Part shown: positions 54,867-63,068 of the stretch, in pieces
How the letters are laid out: each line of letters opens with the position of its first letter
How positions within the stretch are numbered: position 1 is the stretch's first letter
Assembly: GCF_016592555.1 (NCBI RefSeq)
Contig: NZ_AP014546.1
Coordinates: forward strand, 1,240,001-1,304,000
Direction: 5' to 3'
DNA length: 64,000 bases
Origin: Neptunomonas japonica JAMM 1380
Lineage (GTDB): Bacteria > Pseudomonadota > Gammaproteobacteria > Pseudomonadales > Balneatricaceae
Program-made: the position numbers and the translations under genes
Notes under the pieces: generated by a model
What the model was told of the DNA's origin: nothing
The model's input: only the letters and a program-made list of their open reading frames with translations
Databases searched by the model: none

Positions 54867-57218
54867 CTAAGGTGTACGGTAACGTTTCTCTATCCTGTTC
54901 GTCAATTCGTCAGTGAATTGCAAGGTTTTCATGAGCTTATGCAGGTTCTCTTCAATATTTACTGAAAAATTCACCTGTTGCCCATTGTTCCATTCAGGAT
55001 TGTTGCCGCCTAACTGTGTTTTTAACAAGAGTGCTCCGTCCGGGGAGTAATCTGCCAATATAGACAACTTATTATAGTGAAAGTTAGAAAGTGCATCTAA
55101 AGCGATGCCTAAACCTAAATAAGAATCGCGCAATGCTTGGATGCTCGCATTTGGTTGGTAACGAATAATGCCTGGTCCACGTGCCTGTAACTTGCCTTGT
55201 GAAACACTCAAACCCACAATGCTATAGCGAAGTGGTAAGTCACCATCAAGAATGCCTTCACCGCTTAGCCCAGGCTGTTGCTCTAACTGTAATAAAGCGT
55301 CAAGAGAGAGGCTGCGTAGGTACAAGTCTGTGTTTATTGTTAGAGGGCTTAGTACGCTGTAAAAAGGAGCCAGTTGGAATGTTCCCTCTAGTAGCGACCC
55401 TGACAGGTGTCTAATGTCTGCTATGGCATTCGTTGTTCCAAGCTTATTAAGCCGAAATTCTGACTTTAGATTGCTTATCTGTATCCCCGCATCAATTTTA
55501 TCTACGGTCAGTGAGCCTTGCTCATCTATGCGCTTATCTCTGAGGTGGGTTTTGCTGTTTATGGATATTCCATCTACAGCAATATTTTCATGGGTAAGAC
55601 TTATATTATTTGCGATATGATTAATTGTGCCGTCTAAACGCCCGCTAAACCATTGAAAGTGCCCGGTCTGAGTATAATTCCCACTGGTGAAGGTTAACGC
55701 TTCTGGCAGCATGAAAGGTAGGTAGGGCTGCCATTGGGCTTTGCTGCCTGCTAGTGATATCTCTTTAGTCCGCCATTGCGCGTCAATTAACTCTCTGTCT
55801 AAATCAGCGCTCATGCTGATTGCAGTGCTTAGTGCAATGTCTTTGCTTTGAACACTAAGGCCTACCTTGAGATGATGTAAGTGGGCATATATATTTCCGC
55901 TAACACTCAAGCTGGGTAGTTTTTGCGTGCCTTGCCTTAGATTAATTAAACCTGCCTTGATGTTTATTGACGCTGTCCTTTGGGTAACATCGATATCTTT
56001 AAGTGCGAGCTTGATGGGTTTGCTGGCTATATATATGTCTGCATTGCTAATAGCGTGGGGTGTAATAGTAATGCTGAAAGGCTCTATCGTTGTTGTTCCA
56101 TTGTCCTGAATATTGAAAGCGCTGTTTAATTTAATGTTGGCTTTTGTGATTGCTAGTTCACTTCGCCTGAACTGAAAAATCGATAACTCACTTTGGGGTG
56201 CGAGGCTAAGTTTTAGCTTGTTAGGGTAGCTATACCCTATCGCTGAAGAAAGGTTTAAATATAAGCTCTTTAAACTGATATCTTCCGTGGTGTTAAGCGT
56301 GCCGTTGACACCTCTTAAAGGGTGGCTTGCCCACATATTAAACCGGTTATCTTGTGTAGTTGTGAGGCTTAGCAGCCACTCTTCAATATTGCCTTCATAG
56401 TACTTTGCAAATGAAAGGTCAGTTTTTCCTGAGTAAGATCCGCTGATAGCCGGTATTTTTTCTATTTCTGGAAGCGCTAGTAGGCGTGCTAGTTTTAGGG
56501 TTTTTTCTAAATCTAAGGAGTGTAATGTTTGCAGAGTAATGGTGTCGTCATTGCTGAACAATTGTCCCGTTAATCTGAAAACAGGATTGAAGATGGGGGC
56601 TGCCCGATCAATGATATTTATTGTAAAACGGTTGTCTTTTAATAGCGTAATGTCAGAGTGAGTTAACTCTTTTTCGTTGATGCTGCTGAGTACGCGGCTG
56701 AGTAGTCGCTCCTGAGTTAGAAATATATTTCCAGTAAATTGATAAAGAGGTTGATTAGGGCCGTGCCACTTTACACTCAATTGACCTATGACTAACTCAT
56801 CCGCAGGGGCAAAATCCAACCATGAATCTGGCAATAACAATGAGAGGTCAAGTGAAGAGAGGTCTTCTTCTGGCTCTTCAGCAGAATTTTTACCTGTCAT
56901 AGCAATATCAAGACTAGCAGAAGGGATTTCTATACGGCTCAGCTCACCTCTAAGAAATAAAGCCCATGGCTCGTAAGTGATGCGGATGGGGCCTGCGGTA
57001 AGTGTAGAAACACGATTGTCAGCATGTTTCTCAACGCTGATTTGGGAAATGAGCAGTTCTCGGTGGCTGGGATATTCAACGCTAAATACCGGTTTTTGAA
57101 AGCCTTGGTCTAGTAGCCAGCTCTCTACTACATTTTTAGCAATGAAGGGCATTGCAACATAGCTCAGCGAAGGTAGTGCCAATAGCACTACCAAACTAAG
57201 CAAAAGCCAGCGTTTCAT
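54867..57218 (-). CDS. ydbH: YdbH family intermembrane phospholipid transport protein
   Basis: 783 residues. N-terminal transmembrane helix (about 5-24), then a long beta-rich AsmA-like domain of the YdbH family and the C-terminal YdbH region (ALRDSYLGLGIALDALSNFHYNKLS in part: DALSNFHYNKLS). In E. coli YdbH, with TamB and YhdP, carries phospholipids to the outer membrane. The ATG at 57218 follows a weak GGGTAA; a TTG four codons upstream (57230) is alternative. Followed by ynbE and ydbL, the conserved order. Confidence 0.9.
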   Translation of the reverse strand: MKRWLLLSLVVLLALPSLSYVAMPFIAKNVVESWLLDQGFQKPVFSVEYPSHRELLISQISVEKHADNRVSTLTAGPIRITYEPWALFLRGELSRIEIPSASLDIAMTGKNSAEEPEEDLSSLDLSLLLPDSWLDFAPADELVIGQLSVKWHGPNQPLYQFTGNIFLTQERLLSRVLSSINEKELTHSDITLLKDNRFTINIIDRAAPIFNPVFRLTGQLFSNDDTITLQTLHSLDLEKTLKLARLLALPEIEKIPAISGSYSGKTDLSFAKYYEGNIEEWLLSLTTTQDNRFNMWASHPLRGVNGTLNTTEDISLKSLYLNLSSAIGYSYPNKLKLSLAPQSELSIFQFRRSELAITKANIKLNSAFNIQDNGTTTIEPFSITITPHAISNADIYIASKPIKLALKDIDVTQRTASINIKAGLINLRQGTQKLPSLSVSGNIYAHLHHLKVGLSVQSKDIALSTAISMSADLDRELIDAQWRTKEISLAGSKAQWQPYLPFMLPEALTFTSGNYTQTGHFQWFSGRLDGTINHIANNISLTHENIAVDGISINSKTHLRDKRIDEQGSLTVDKIDAGIQISNLKSEFRLNKLGTTNAIADIRHLSGSLLEGTFQLAPFYSVLSPLTINTDLYLRSLSLDALLQLEQQPGLSGEGILDGDLPLRYSIVGLSVSQGKLQARGPGIIRYQPNASIQALRDSYLGLGIALDALSNFHYNKLSILADYSPDGALLLKTQLGGNNPEWNNGQQVNFSVNIEENLHKLMKTLQFTDELTNRIEKRYRTP

Positions 57219-57238
57219 TTTATTACCCAACTAGCATG

Positions 57239-57583
57239 CTAGATGTTATCCAGCATAATATCGTCGAGGCGAGCAACTGCTATTTTTATCATAAAAATAA
57301 GCTCCGAATAATTATCCGTGTTCGCTTCAATATCTAAATCCCCCAAGCGATCCGCTATTTCATCTAAGGTTTCCCCTTGGGGGCTAATGTGGTTCTCTCT
57401 GAGTAACCAGTGAATCAGACCTGTTACTTCCGCTGCATTACTGACATCATCTAGATTATCTAAGAATTGATCACGCTTTTTACACAAAGCGGGCATGAGT
57501 AAATCATTGTCATCAGTACTTACATAGAGCCTGAGTAGCTCATCAGCTGTGGTTGCATTTTGAAGGTCTAGGTGATCACTCAT
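57239..57583 (-). CDS. Hypothetical acidic protein
   Basis: 114 residues, strongly acidic, mostly helical, with no signal peptide or membrane helix. I do not recognise the family. The start shares one base with the methyltransferase stop (TAATG), so the two are translated together. It precedes ydbH by 20 bp. Confidence 0.7.
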   Translation of the reverse strand: MSDHLDLQNATTADELLRLYVSTDDNDLLMPALCKKRDQFLDNLDDVSNAAEVTGLIHWLLRENHISPQGETLDEIADRLGDLDIEANTDNYSELIFMIKIAVARLDDIMLDNI

Positions 57584-58221
57584 TAGCGAATTTTCCTGAC
57601 GATATTCAGGCCATCTCGCACGGTAAGAAAAACATTTTCCATATCAGGATCATCAGCAATTAAACGGTTGGTTTCTACTAAGGTATCGTCTATTTCTGAT
57701 TCGGGTTGTAATACTTTTCCTGACCACAACACGTTATCTAAAATAATGAGACCGCCTGGACGCGTAAGCTCTTTTACTTTCAAGTAGTAGTCTAAGTAAC
57801 TGCGTTTGTCGGCATCAATGAAGGTGAAGTCCAGTGGTCCATCTATAGTTTCTAGCGTATCCAGTGCTTTGCCAAAGATGACATCGATTTTATTCCCATG
57901 TTCGCTACGCTCGAAAAAGGTTTTTGCAAACTCTATAGCACGAGGGTTAGTCTCACAGCAGATAAGCTTGCCATCAGCCGGCATCCCTTCGGCGATAGAT
58001 AATGCGGAATAACCCGTAAACATACCAATTTCAAGGGCGCGTTTAGGCTGGTGGATGGCGCTGAGCATTTTAAGTGTGCGGCCAACCAGTCTGCCGGATA
58101 GTTTTTGTGGCCAACCCATGGTTTCATTGGTGGCAGAAATTAGTTCTGTTAGTAGCGGTGGCTCTTCACTTGTATTGAGAAAAGCATAATCTTCAACGGC
58201 TTCGTTAACCAGGTATTCCAT
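57583..58221 (-). CDS. O-methyltransferase, COG4122 type
   Basis: 212 residues, a class I SAM-dependent methyltransferase of the catechol/caffeoyl-CoA O-methyltransferase group. SAM site: ALEIGMFTGYSALSIAEGM; metal/catalytic residues in FTFIDADKRSYLDYY and LILDNVLWSGKV. The substrate is not predictable. Starts at a TAATG overlap with the upstream gene. Confidence 0.9.
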   Translation of the reverse strand: MEYLVNEAVEDYAFLNTSEEPPLLTELISATNETMGWPQKLSGRLVGRTLKMLSAIHQPKRALEIGMFTGYSALSIAEGMPADGKLICCETNPRAIEFAKTFFERSEHGNKIDVIFGKALDTLETIDGPLDFTFIDADKRSYLDYYLKVKELTRPGGLIILDNVLWSGKVLQPESEIDDTLVETNRLIADDPDMENVFLTVRDGLNIVRKIR

Positions 58222-58541
58222 TAGTGCGGAATCTCTCTTAATAAGGCTTTGCTGGCCCAGCCGCTTATAGCTACGCCAGAAATGGGGATAAAAGTAAATT
58301 TGCAGAGAATAATATCACTTTCTACACAATGATTGATGCTTACTTGTGCTCCTGTAGGAGCAAGTTGGCAACCCGTAGTGGGTTTCTTGCCTACACCATA
58401 TAGGGCGTAATGAAGTAGTTTTCGATAATTTTTTTGAGAATTACATATTTGGTATCCACCTTCAGCGACTATCCATTGATCTGCAAAAGCGGTTAACGAA
58501 AAGCTGAGTAAGGATGTTAAAACAATAGCTGTTTTAATCAT
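58221..58541 (-). CDS. Hypothetical periplasmic SH3-like protein
   Basis: 106 residues. Signal peptide (1-20, cleavage after AFA). The mature chain has four Cys (two likely disulfides) and ends like an SH3b domain (GVAISGWASKALL). First gene of the packed envelope operon and its likely promoter-proximal gene. No function assigned. Confidence 0.65.
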   Translation of the reverse strand: MIKTAIVLTSLLSFSLTAFADQWIVAEGGYQICNSQKNYRKLLHYALYGVGKKPTTGCQLAPTGAQVSINHCVESDIILCKFTFIPISGVAISGWASKALLREIPH

Positions 58542-58696
58542 GAGAAGCCTTGGAGGTTATCTGTTGGTAGCCATGTTAAACGTGAAGTCGCTATCTGCAA
58601 AGTTGTTAGAGTGATTAAACGCAGAGATGGGTAGGGTTAGTCGTTAAATTCCTCTACAATCACGCCTATCAACCCCTTTAAGTGGAGTAACGGCGC

Positions 58697-59047
58697 GTGG
58701 ATCCTATTTTTACCTTTTTGATTACTGGTTTTGTTTCAATGTCTGCAGCATTGAGCGCGGGTGCAATTAATAAACTGCCAGACGAACAGAAAACGGGAAA
58801 GCTCGCTGAGCGTAATACCCAGGTTGCTATCATCATGGCAGGTAATTTAGCGGCGTTATCGATGATTGGCGCGATGGCATTTGGCATGCTTAACCTAGTG
58901 TGGTGGATTCCACTGGTCTGTTTATTCATCTCTTTCCCCGTGGTTCATATTTTAGTTATGCAGCGCTTGATAGGGGATGTTAAAAATTTGATATTAATGA
59001 CGCCATTGGTTATCGGTTCTATAGCGACTCTCTATTATTACTGGTAA
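58697..59047 (+). CDS. Hypothetical multi-helix membrane protein
   Basis: 116 residues from a GTG with GGAG upstream. Three to four hydrophobic segments (about 5-22, 45-65, 69-90, 98-114). I do not recognise the family. It lies seven bases before rmuC and is probably cotranscribed. Confidence 0.65.
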   Translation: MDPIFTFLITGFVSMSAALSAGAINKLPDEQKTGKLAERNTQVAIIMAGNLAALSMIGAMAFGMLNLVWWIPLVCLFISFPVVHILVMQRLIGDVKNLILMTPLVIGSIATLYYYW

Positions 59048-59053
59048 GCACTG

Positions 59054-60391
59054 ATGACCCTAGTGCAAATATTAGCCGGTTGGGATATGGCTAGCTCGCT
59101 AATAACAGCATTGCTGGTCGGTGTGATCGCGTTACTTTTATCGCAATTTATGCGAGCAAAGTGGCACTATCAGCGCGAGCAGTTAGAAAAGCATTTGCAT
59201 CAGCAGGAGCTAAAAGAGGTTCAGTACCAAGAGCGCTTATCCTATCTGTCTAAACTTGAAGATAAGGTTGATAATTTAGAGTTTGATCGTTCTGATTTAA
59301 GAGAACAGTTAGCTATTCGGCAAGCTCAAGTAGCTGAACTAGAGGCTAGATTGCATGCTGATAGAGAGTCCGCTGAAGAGAAGCTTGTTTTGTTGAGCGA
59401 GGCCAGGGATCAACTCAAGCAAGAGTTTCAAAACCTAGCAAATCAGATATTCGATGAAAAATCTCAGCGCTTTTCAGAGTCTAGTCGTAAAGAGATGGGA
59501 ATGTTGCTCACGCCTTTACGTGACCAGCTTGGCGACTTTAAGCGCCGGGTCGAAGATGTATATGATCGCGAAGCAAAAGATAGGCGTGCCCTACATACAG
59601 AAATTAGCCAGCTGAAACAGCTAAATGTGCAAATGAGCCAAGATGCAATCAACTTAACCCAGGCGCTTAAAGGCGAGAGTAAAACGCAGGGTAACTGGGG
59701 AGAAATTGTTCTTGAGCGCGTGCTTGAAGAATCGGGGTTGCGTAAAGGCCATGAATACGAAGTACAGGTCTCTTTAAAAAATCAGCAGCATCGTTACCAG
59801 CCCGATGTGATTGTCCATTTGCCTGATGGTAAAGACGTTATTATCGACTCTAAGGTATCGCTAACCGCTTACGAAAAGTATTGTTCAAGCGATAACGAAG
59901 CACATAGATTGCACCATAGAAAAGCTCATGCTATTTCATTACAAAATCATGTGCGCGGTTTAGGTGATAAAGCCTATCAAAAGCTAGAAGGGGTTCGTTC
60001 CTTAGATTTTGTGTTGATGTTTGTGCCTATTGAAGGGGCTTTTTTGTTGGCGCTAGAGCATGACCCCGAGCTTTTTCGGTTTGCTTTTGAACGCAACATT
60101 ATGCTGGTTAGCCCAACTACATTGTTAGTCACGTTACGTACAATTCAAAATATTTGGAGATACGAGCATCAAAGCCAAAATGCTCAAGAGATAGCTAAGC
60201 GTGGTGCTGACTTATACGACAAATTCGTTGGTTTTGTTGAGTCTCTTGAGGATGTTGGGAAGCACCTTTCTCGCGCACAGCAAGCTTATGATGTTTCGTT
60301 TAACCGTTTGTCGTCGGGCAGAGGTAACTTGATTCAGCAGGCCGTAGCATTAAATAGTTTGGGAGTAAGTGGCAAAAAAAGTGCTTCCTAA
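59054..60391 (+). CDS. rmuC: DNA recombination protein RmuC
   Basis: 445 residues. N-terminal membrane helix (about 13-32), coiled coil (about 35-190), then the RmuC nuclease-like domain: QGNWGEIVLERVLEESGLR, PDVIVHLPDGKDVIIDSKVSL and VPIEGAFLLALEHD. RmuC limits inversions at short repeats, presumably by cutting DNA structures at the membrane. Full length with conserved Asp and Lys in DSKV. Confidence 0.94.
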   Translation: MTLVQILAGWDMASSLITALLVGVIALLLSQFMRAKWHYQREQLEKHLHQQELKEVQYQERLSYLSKLEDKVDNLEFDRSDLREQLAIRQAQVAELEARLHADRESAEEKLVLLSEARDQLKQEFQNLANQIFDEKSQRFSESSRKEMGMLLTPLRDQLGDFKRRVEDVYDREAKDRRALHTEISQLKQLNVQMSQDAINLTQALKGESKTQGNWGEIVLERVLEESGLRKGHEYEVQVSLKNQQHRYQPDVIVHLPDGKDVIIDSKVSLTAYEKYCSSDNEAHRLHHRKAHAISLQNHVRGLGDKAYQKLEGVRSLDFVLMFVPIEGAFLLALEHDPELFRFAFERNIMLVSPTTLLVTLRTIQNIWRYEHQSQNAQEIAKRGADLYDKFVGFVESLEDVGKHLSRAQQAYDVSFNRLSSGRGNLIQQAVALNSLGVSGKKSAS

Positions 60392-60747
60392 ACGTTTTAC
60401 AGAAACTTCAGACGCTTCACTTGGGAATGAGGAGCTTTAAAGCAAGTCAATATGAGTAGCTTTCAGTGTGGTGAATTCACGCGTTAGTTGTTGTTTTTTT
60501 GGTTTTAAAAGAAAGCTAACGAGTGTTTTATACTTTCGTTTTAAGTGTTTGTTTGAAGCAAGTGTTTGTCTGGGTTGTTTGAAATTATAGCTTAATAAAT
60601 TGCTTGTCAGTAAATTTTACATCTTAAGTTTTTTAGATAGTTATTTATTTTCAATGCTTTGAATACTATGGCGATAATTTTTTTGGTTTGATCTGTGCAT
60701 GAGTTTATTTGTCTTCCGTTTTAATTCCTTTGAGAGGGAGTAAAATT
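60392..60747. other. AT-rich region before the PEP-CTERM gene
   Basis: 356 bp with many T and A runs and no convincing frame. I looked for a sigma-54 site, which often precedes PEP-CTERM genes, and found no GG-N10-GC match with good flanks. Confidence 0.5.
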
Positions 60748-61449
60748 ATGAAATGGAACAAATATTTGAACATGACCGTGTTGGCATCTGGTTTTTTGTT
60801 GTCATCAATGCCAGTTCAGGCAAATGTTTTAACGTATGATACTTGGACTACCAACTCTGGTGGTTCTCCTAATTACATCTTTACTATAGATGATTCAACT
60901 GCCGGCAAATTCAACTATAATTTAACAATTGATCCTTGGAATGCAGAAGCATTGGGCTTGTTTGTTGATTTTGGTAATCAGGATGTGGGTAACGCAGCAG
61001 CTGTAGGGCTTGTCGATACGACTACAATTGTTCCTGGCGGCTCGGGAGTTAGCTTGTTTGCTACTGATACCTCTTCGAATAATTGTGGAGGCGGCTGTAC
61101 TCTTAGCGGTTTGAATCCATCATTAATTGCCCCGGATGGTGAATGGGAATTGGTATTTCGTTTGGGTGATCAGGGGTATCAAGGTCAGCAAACCTTTAGT
61201 TGGGTGACTAATAGCTTTGGTCTAGGTTTATCTGACTTTGGTTTGGTAGGTATTCGTTCGCAGGTTTTCTGTAGTGGTACTGATTTACTTCCTGATGATC
61301 AAAGTAGTTGCGGGGGGAGTGATAAATCGTATAGTTCTACACCCAATACTCCGCCTAATAACAGCGTGCCAGAACCGTCAACGCTATTGTTATTTTGCTT
61401 CGGTCTTGCAGGGTTGCTCTATTCTCGCCGTCAAGTGTTGAAAGTATAG
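60748..61449 (+). CDS. PEP-CTERM sorting domain protein
   Basis: 233 residues. Signal peptide (1-25, ending PVQA), a beta-rich Gly/Ser/Asn-rich secreted body with four Cys, and the C-terminal PEP-CTERM signal: VPEPSTLLLFCFGLAG helix then basic SRRQ. Such proteins are processed by exosortase EpsH/XrtA and linked to exopolysaccharide and biofilm or floc formation. The start at 60748 has GAGAGGGAG upstream. No exosortase gene is present in the window. Confidence 0.88.
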   Translation: MKWNKYLNMTVLASGFLLSSMPVQANVLTYDTWTTNSGGSPNYIFTIDDSTAGKFNYNLTIDPWNAEALGLFVDFGNQDVGNAAAVGLVDTTTIVPGGSGVSLFATDTSSNNCGGGCTLSGLNPSLIAPDGEWELVFRLGDQGYQGQQTFSWVTNSFGLGLSDFGLVGIRSQVFCSGTDLLPDDQSSCGGSDKSYSSTPNTPPNNSVPEPSTLLLFCFGLAGLLYSRRQVLKV

Positions 61450-61494
61450 AGAGTTAAGCGTTTATCAACTCTCCATATTGGCAATTGCTGTTAA

Positions 61495-61944
61495 TTAAGG
61501 TGAGTTGCGACGCATTTCTCTATCAAAGTGAAACTTGCGTGAAGTAACGTGCTCTTCCATGGCACGTATTCGCTTGTCTACTTTGGTCATTCTTGCGCGT
61601 ATTTCTTCAATGCGGTTTGATGCTGATGCGCCGTAGTCAAACATCTTCTGCTTTAAATTGGGCTTTTTCTCGCTGTAGGCATGTGAAGTAAAGCTGCCTT
61701 CGTATGTGTTTCCTTTTTGTGTCTTGCTTTCATAAGGCCTGCTTGATAGCAAGAAAACAGCGGCTATATAAACCAATACCGCGAAAGCGCCGGTGAACAT
61801 AAATAATAAAATAGTGCATATTCTGACCCCTGTAGCTGACCACTGCATATTTTCTGCAATGCCGCCGCACACGCCTGCAATCCAGCGCTTATCGGTGCTG
61901 CGGTATAAGTCGATGTCATAACCTCGGTATTTAGCTGTGAACAT
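61495..61944 (-). CDS. pspC: Phage shock protein C domain protein
   Basis: 149 residues. PspC domain at about 9-70 (LYRSTDKRWIAGVCGGIAENM in part: WIAGVCGGIAENMQWSA) with a transmembrane helix (about 42-66), followed by a polar and helical C-terminal part longer than in E. coli PspC (119). It senses membrane stress with PspB and relieves PspA inhibition of PspF. Third gene of pspABC. Confidence 0.9.
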   Translation of the reverse strand: MFTAKYRGYDIDLYRSTDKRWIAGVCGGIAENMQWSATGVRICTILLFMFTGAFAVLVYIAAVFLLSSRPYESKTQKGNTYEGSFTSHAYSEKKPNLKQKMFDYGASASNRIEEIRARMTKVDKRIRAMEEHVTSRKFHFDREMRRNSP

Positions 61945-61953
61945 ACAGCCTCC

Positions 61954-62196
61954 TTAATCTACTGAATGACGAGTTTGCCAATCAGGCTGCTCTGCGTCGA
62001 GAATGGTTTCAAGGGTTTCTAGTCTGCTTTCAAGGCGCTCTACTTCCCCCATGGCTGCTTCCAGTGTTTGTTTATCTTCAGCCGAAAGCCCTTTGGAAGA
62101 GCGCCATCTGCTGACATAGTGCAATACTAGCCAGAGAGGAAGCACCATTCCCAGAAAGATAACTGTCGGTACGAAAAAGAACACGAAGCTAGACAT
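61954..62196 (-). CDS. pspB: Phage shock protein B
   Basis: 80 residues. N-terminal membrane helix (about 5-25) and a helical tail with LHYVSRWRSSKGLSAED and a leucine-rich coiled coil. Partner of PspC in the membrane. It lies 2 bp after pspA and 9 bp before pspC. Confidence 0.9.
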   Translation of the reverse strand: MSSFVFFFVPTVIFLGMVLPLWLVLHYVSRWRSSKGLSAEDKQTLEAAMGEVERLESRLETLETILDAEQPDWQTRHSVD

Positions 62197-62198
62197 TA

Positions 62199-62870
62199 TT
62201 AATCACCAGATTTGTTTTTGTTCATCTGAGCTTTAAGCTTTGCCATTGCTTGGTCAACTTTTTCGTTGCGTTCGAGATCTTCAATCTCGTTAGCAAGGTC
62301 CTTAGTGCCTAGGTCATAGCTTTCTACTTCAGCTTCCATATCATCCATCTTACGCTCATAACGTTCAAACTTATCAAACGCTTCATTTAGTTTGTCACGG
62401 CTAAAGCGGCGTTTAATCTCCAATCGAGAGCGCGTAGTTTGCTCTCTGGCCAGTAGCGATTTTTGTTTAGCTTTAGCATCATCAAGTTTGTGTTGTAGTT
62501 GAGATATTTCACTATTTAAGTCATTTAGGTGTTCTTCAATAGCATCAAGCTCTTGGTGTGCTATTTCCAGTGTTTCTGCAGCGGCCGCTTGTTCAGTTAG
62601 TGCTGCACGCGCAAGGTCTTCGCGTTTTTTGTTGAGAGCTAGTGCTGCTTTGCTTTCCCACTCGTCAGCATCTTTTTGTAGAGCAATGGCTCTACGCTCC
62701 AGCATTTTCTTGTCAGCAATGACTTTGGCAGATGTCGTGCGGACTTCAATTAATGTTTCTTCCATTTCTTGAATCATCAAGCGAATCATCTTTTCCGGGT
62801 CTTCAGCGCGATCCAGTAGTGAATTGATGTTGGCGTTAATAATGTCCTGAAAGCGAGAAAAAATACCCAT
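62199..62870 (-). CDS. pspA: Phage shock protein A
   Basis: 223 residues, ESCRT-III-like coiled coil of the PspA/Vipp1 family, starting MGIFSRFQDIINANINSLLD with DPEKMIRLMIQEMEETL. It inhibits PspF in resting cells and stabilises damaged membrane. First gene of the operon, behind a sigma-54 promoter. Confidence 0.95.
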   Translation of the reverse strand: MGIFSRFQDIINANINSLLDRAEDPEKMIRLMIQEMEETLIEVRTTSAKVIADKKMLERRAIALQKDADEWESKAALALNKKREDLARAALTEQAAAAETLEIAHQELDAIEEHLNDLNSEISQLQHKLDDAKAKQKSLLAREQTTRSRLEIKRRFSRDKLNEAFDKFERYERKMDDMEAEVESYDLGTKDLANEIEDLERNEKVDQAMAKLKAQMNKNKSGD

Positions 62871-62941
62871 TACGGTTCTCCTGAGTTGTACGTTATGCGC
62901 TTACTCGTTGTTTAATGAGTGTGCGTACTTACTGGTAGTTA

Positions 62942-62960
62942 TAGCGATTTTTGTGCCAAT
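62942..62960 (-). promoter_or_regulatory. Sigma-54 promoter of pspABC
   Basis: Minus strand TTGGCACAAAAATCGCTAT: -24 GG and -12 GC are separated by exactly ten bases, matching TGGCAC-N5-TTGC with one change. It lies about 75 bp upstream of the pspA start. Confidence 0.85.
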
Positions 62961-63032
62961 TAAGTAACTAATTGATTTTAATTGGTTTTATTGGGTGGTG
63001 TTGATTCGGCATGGTTTAACAGTGATTTTTTT

Positions 63033-63047
63033 AACTAAAAAATAGTT
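63033..63047. promoter_or_regulatory. Candidate PspF upstream activating site
   Basis: AACTA-AAAAA-TAGTT, a perfect 5-bp inverted repeat, followed by a related AGCTAA tract up to 63060. It lies upstream of the sigma-54 promoter and next to the pspF start, where PspF binding would both activate pspA and repress pspF. Confidence 0.5.
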
Positions 63048-63068
63048 TTTTTAGCTAATATATAGTCT

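Noticed and set aside
61449..61473. GAGAGTT/AACTCTC as a terminator between the PEP-CTERM and pspC genes
   Set aside because: 7-bp stem with no T run after it; too weak to annotate.
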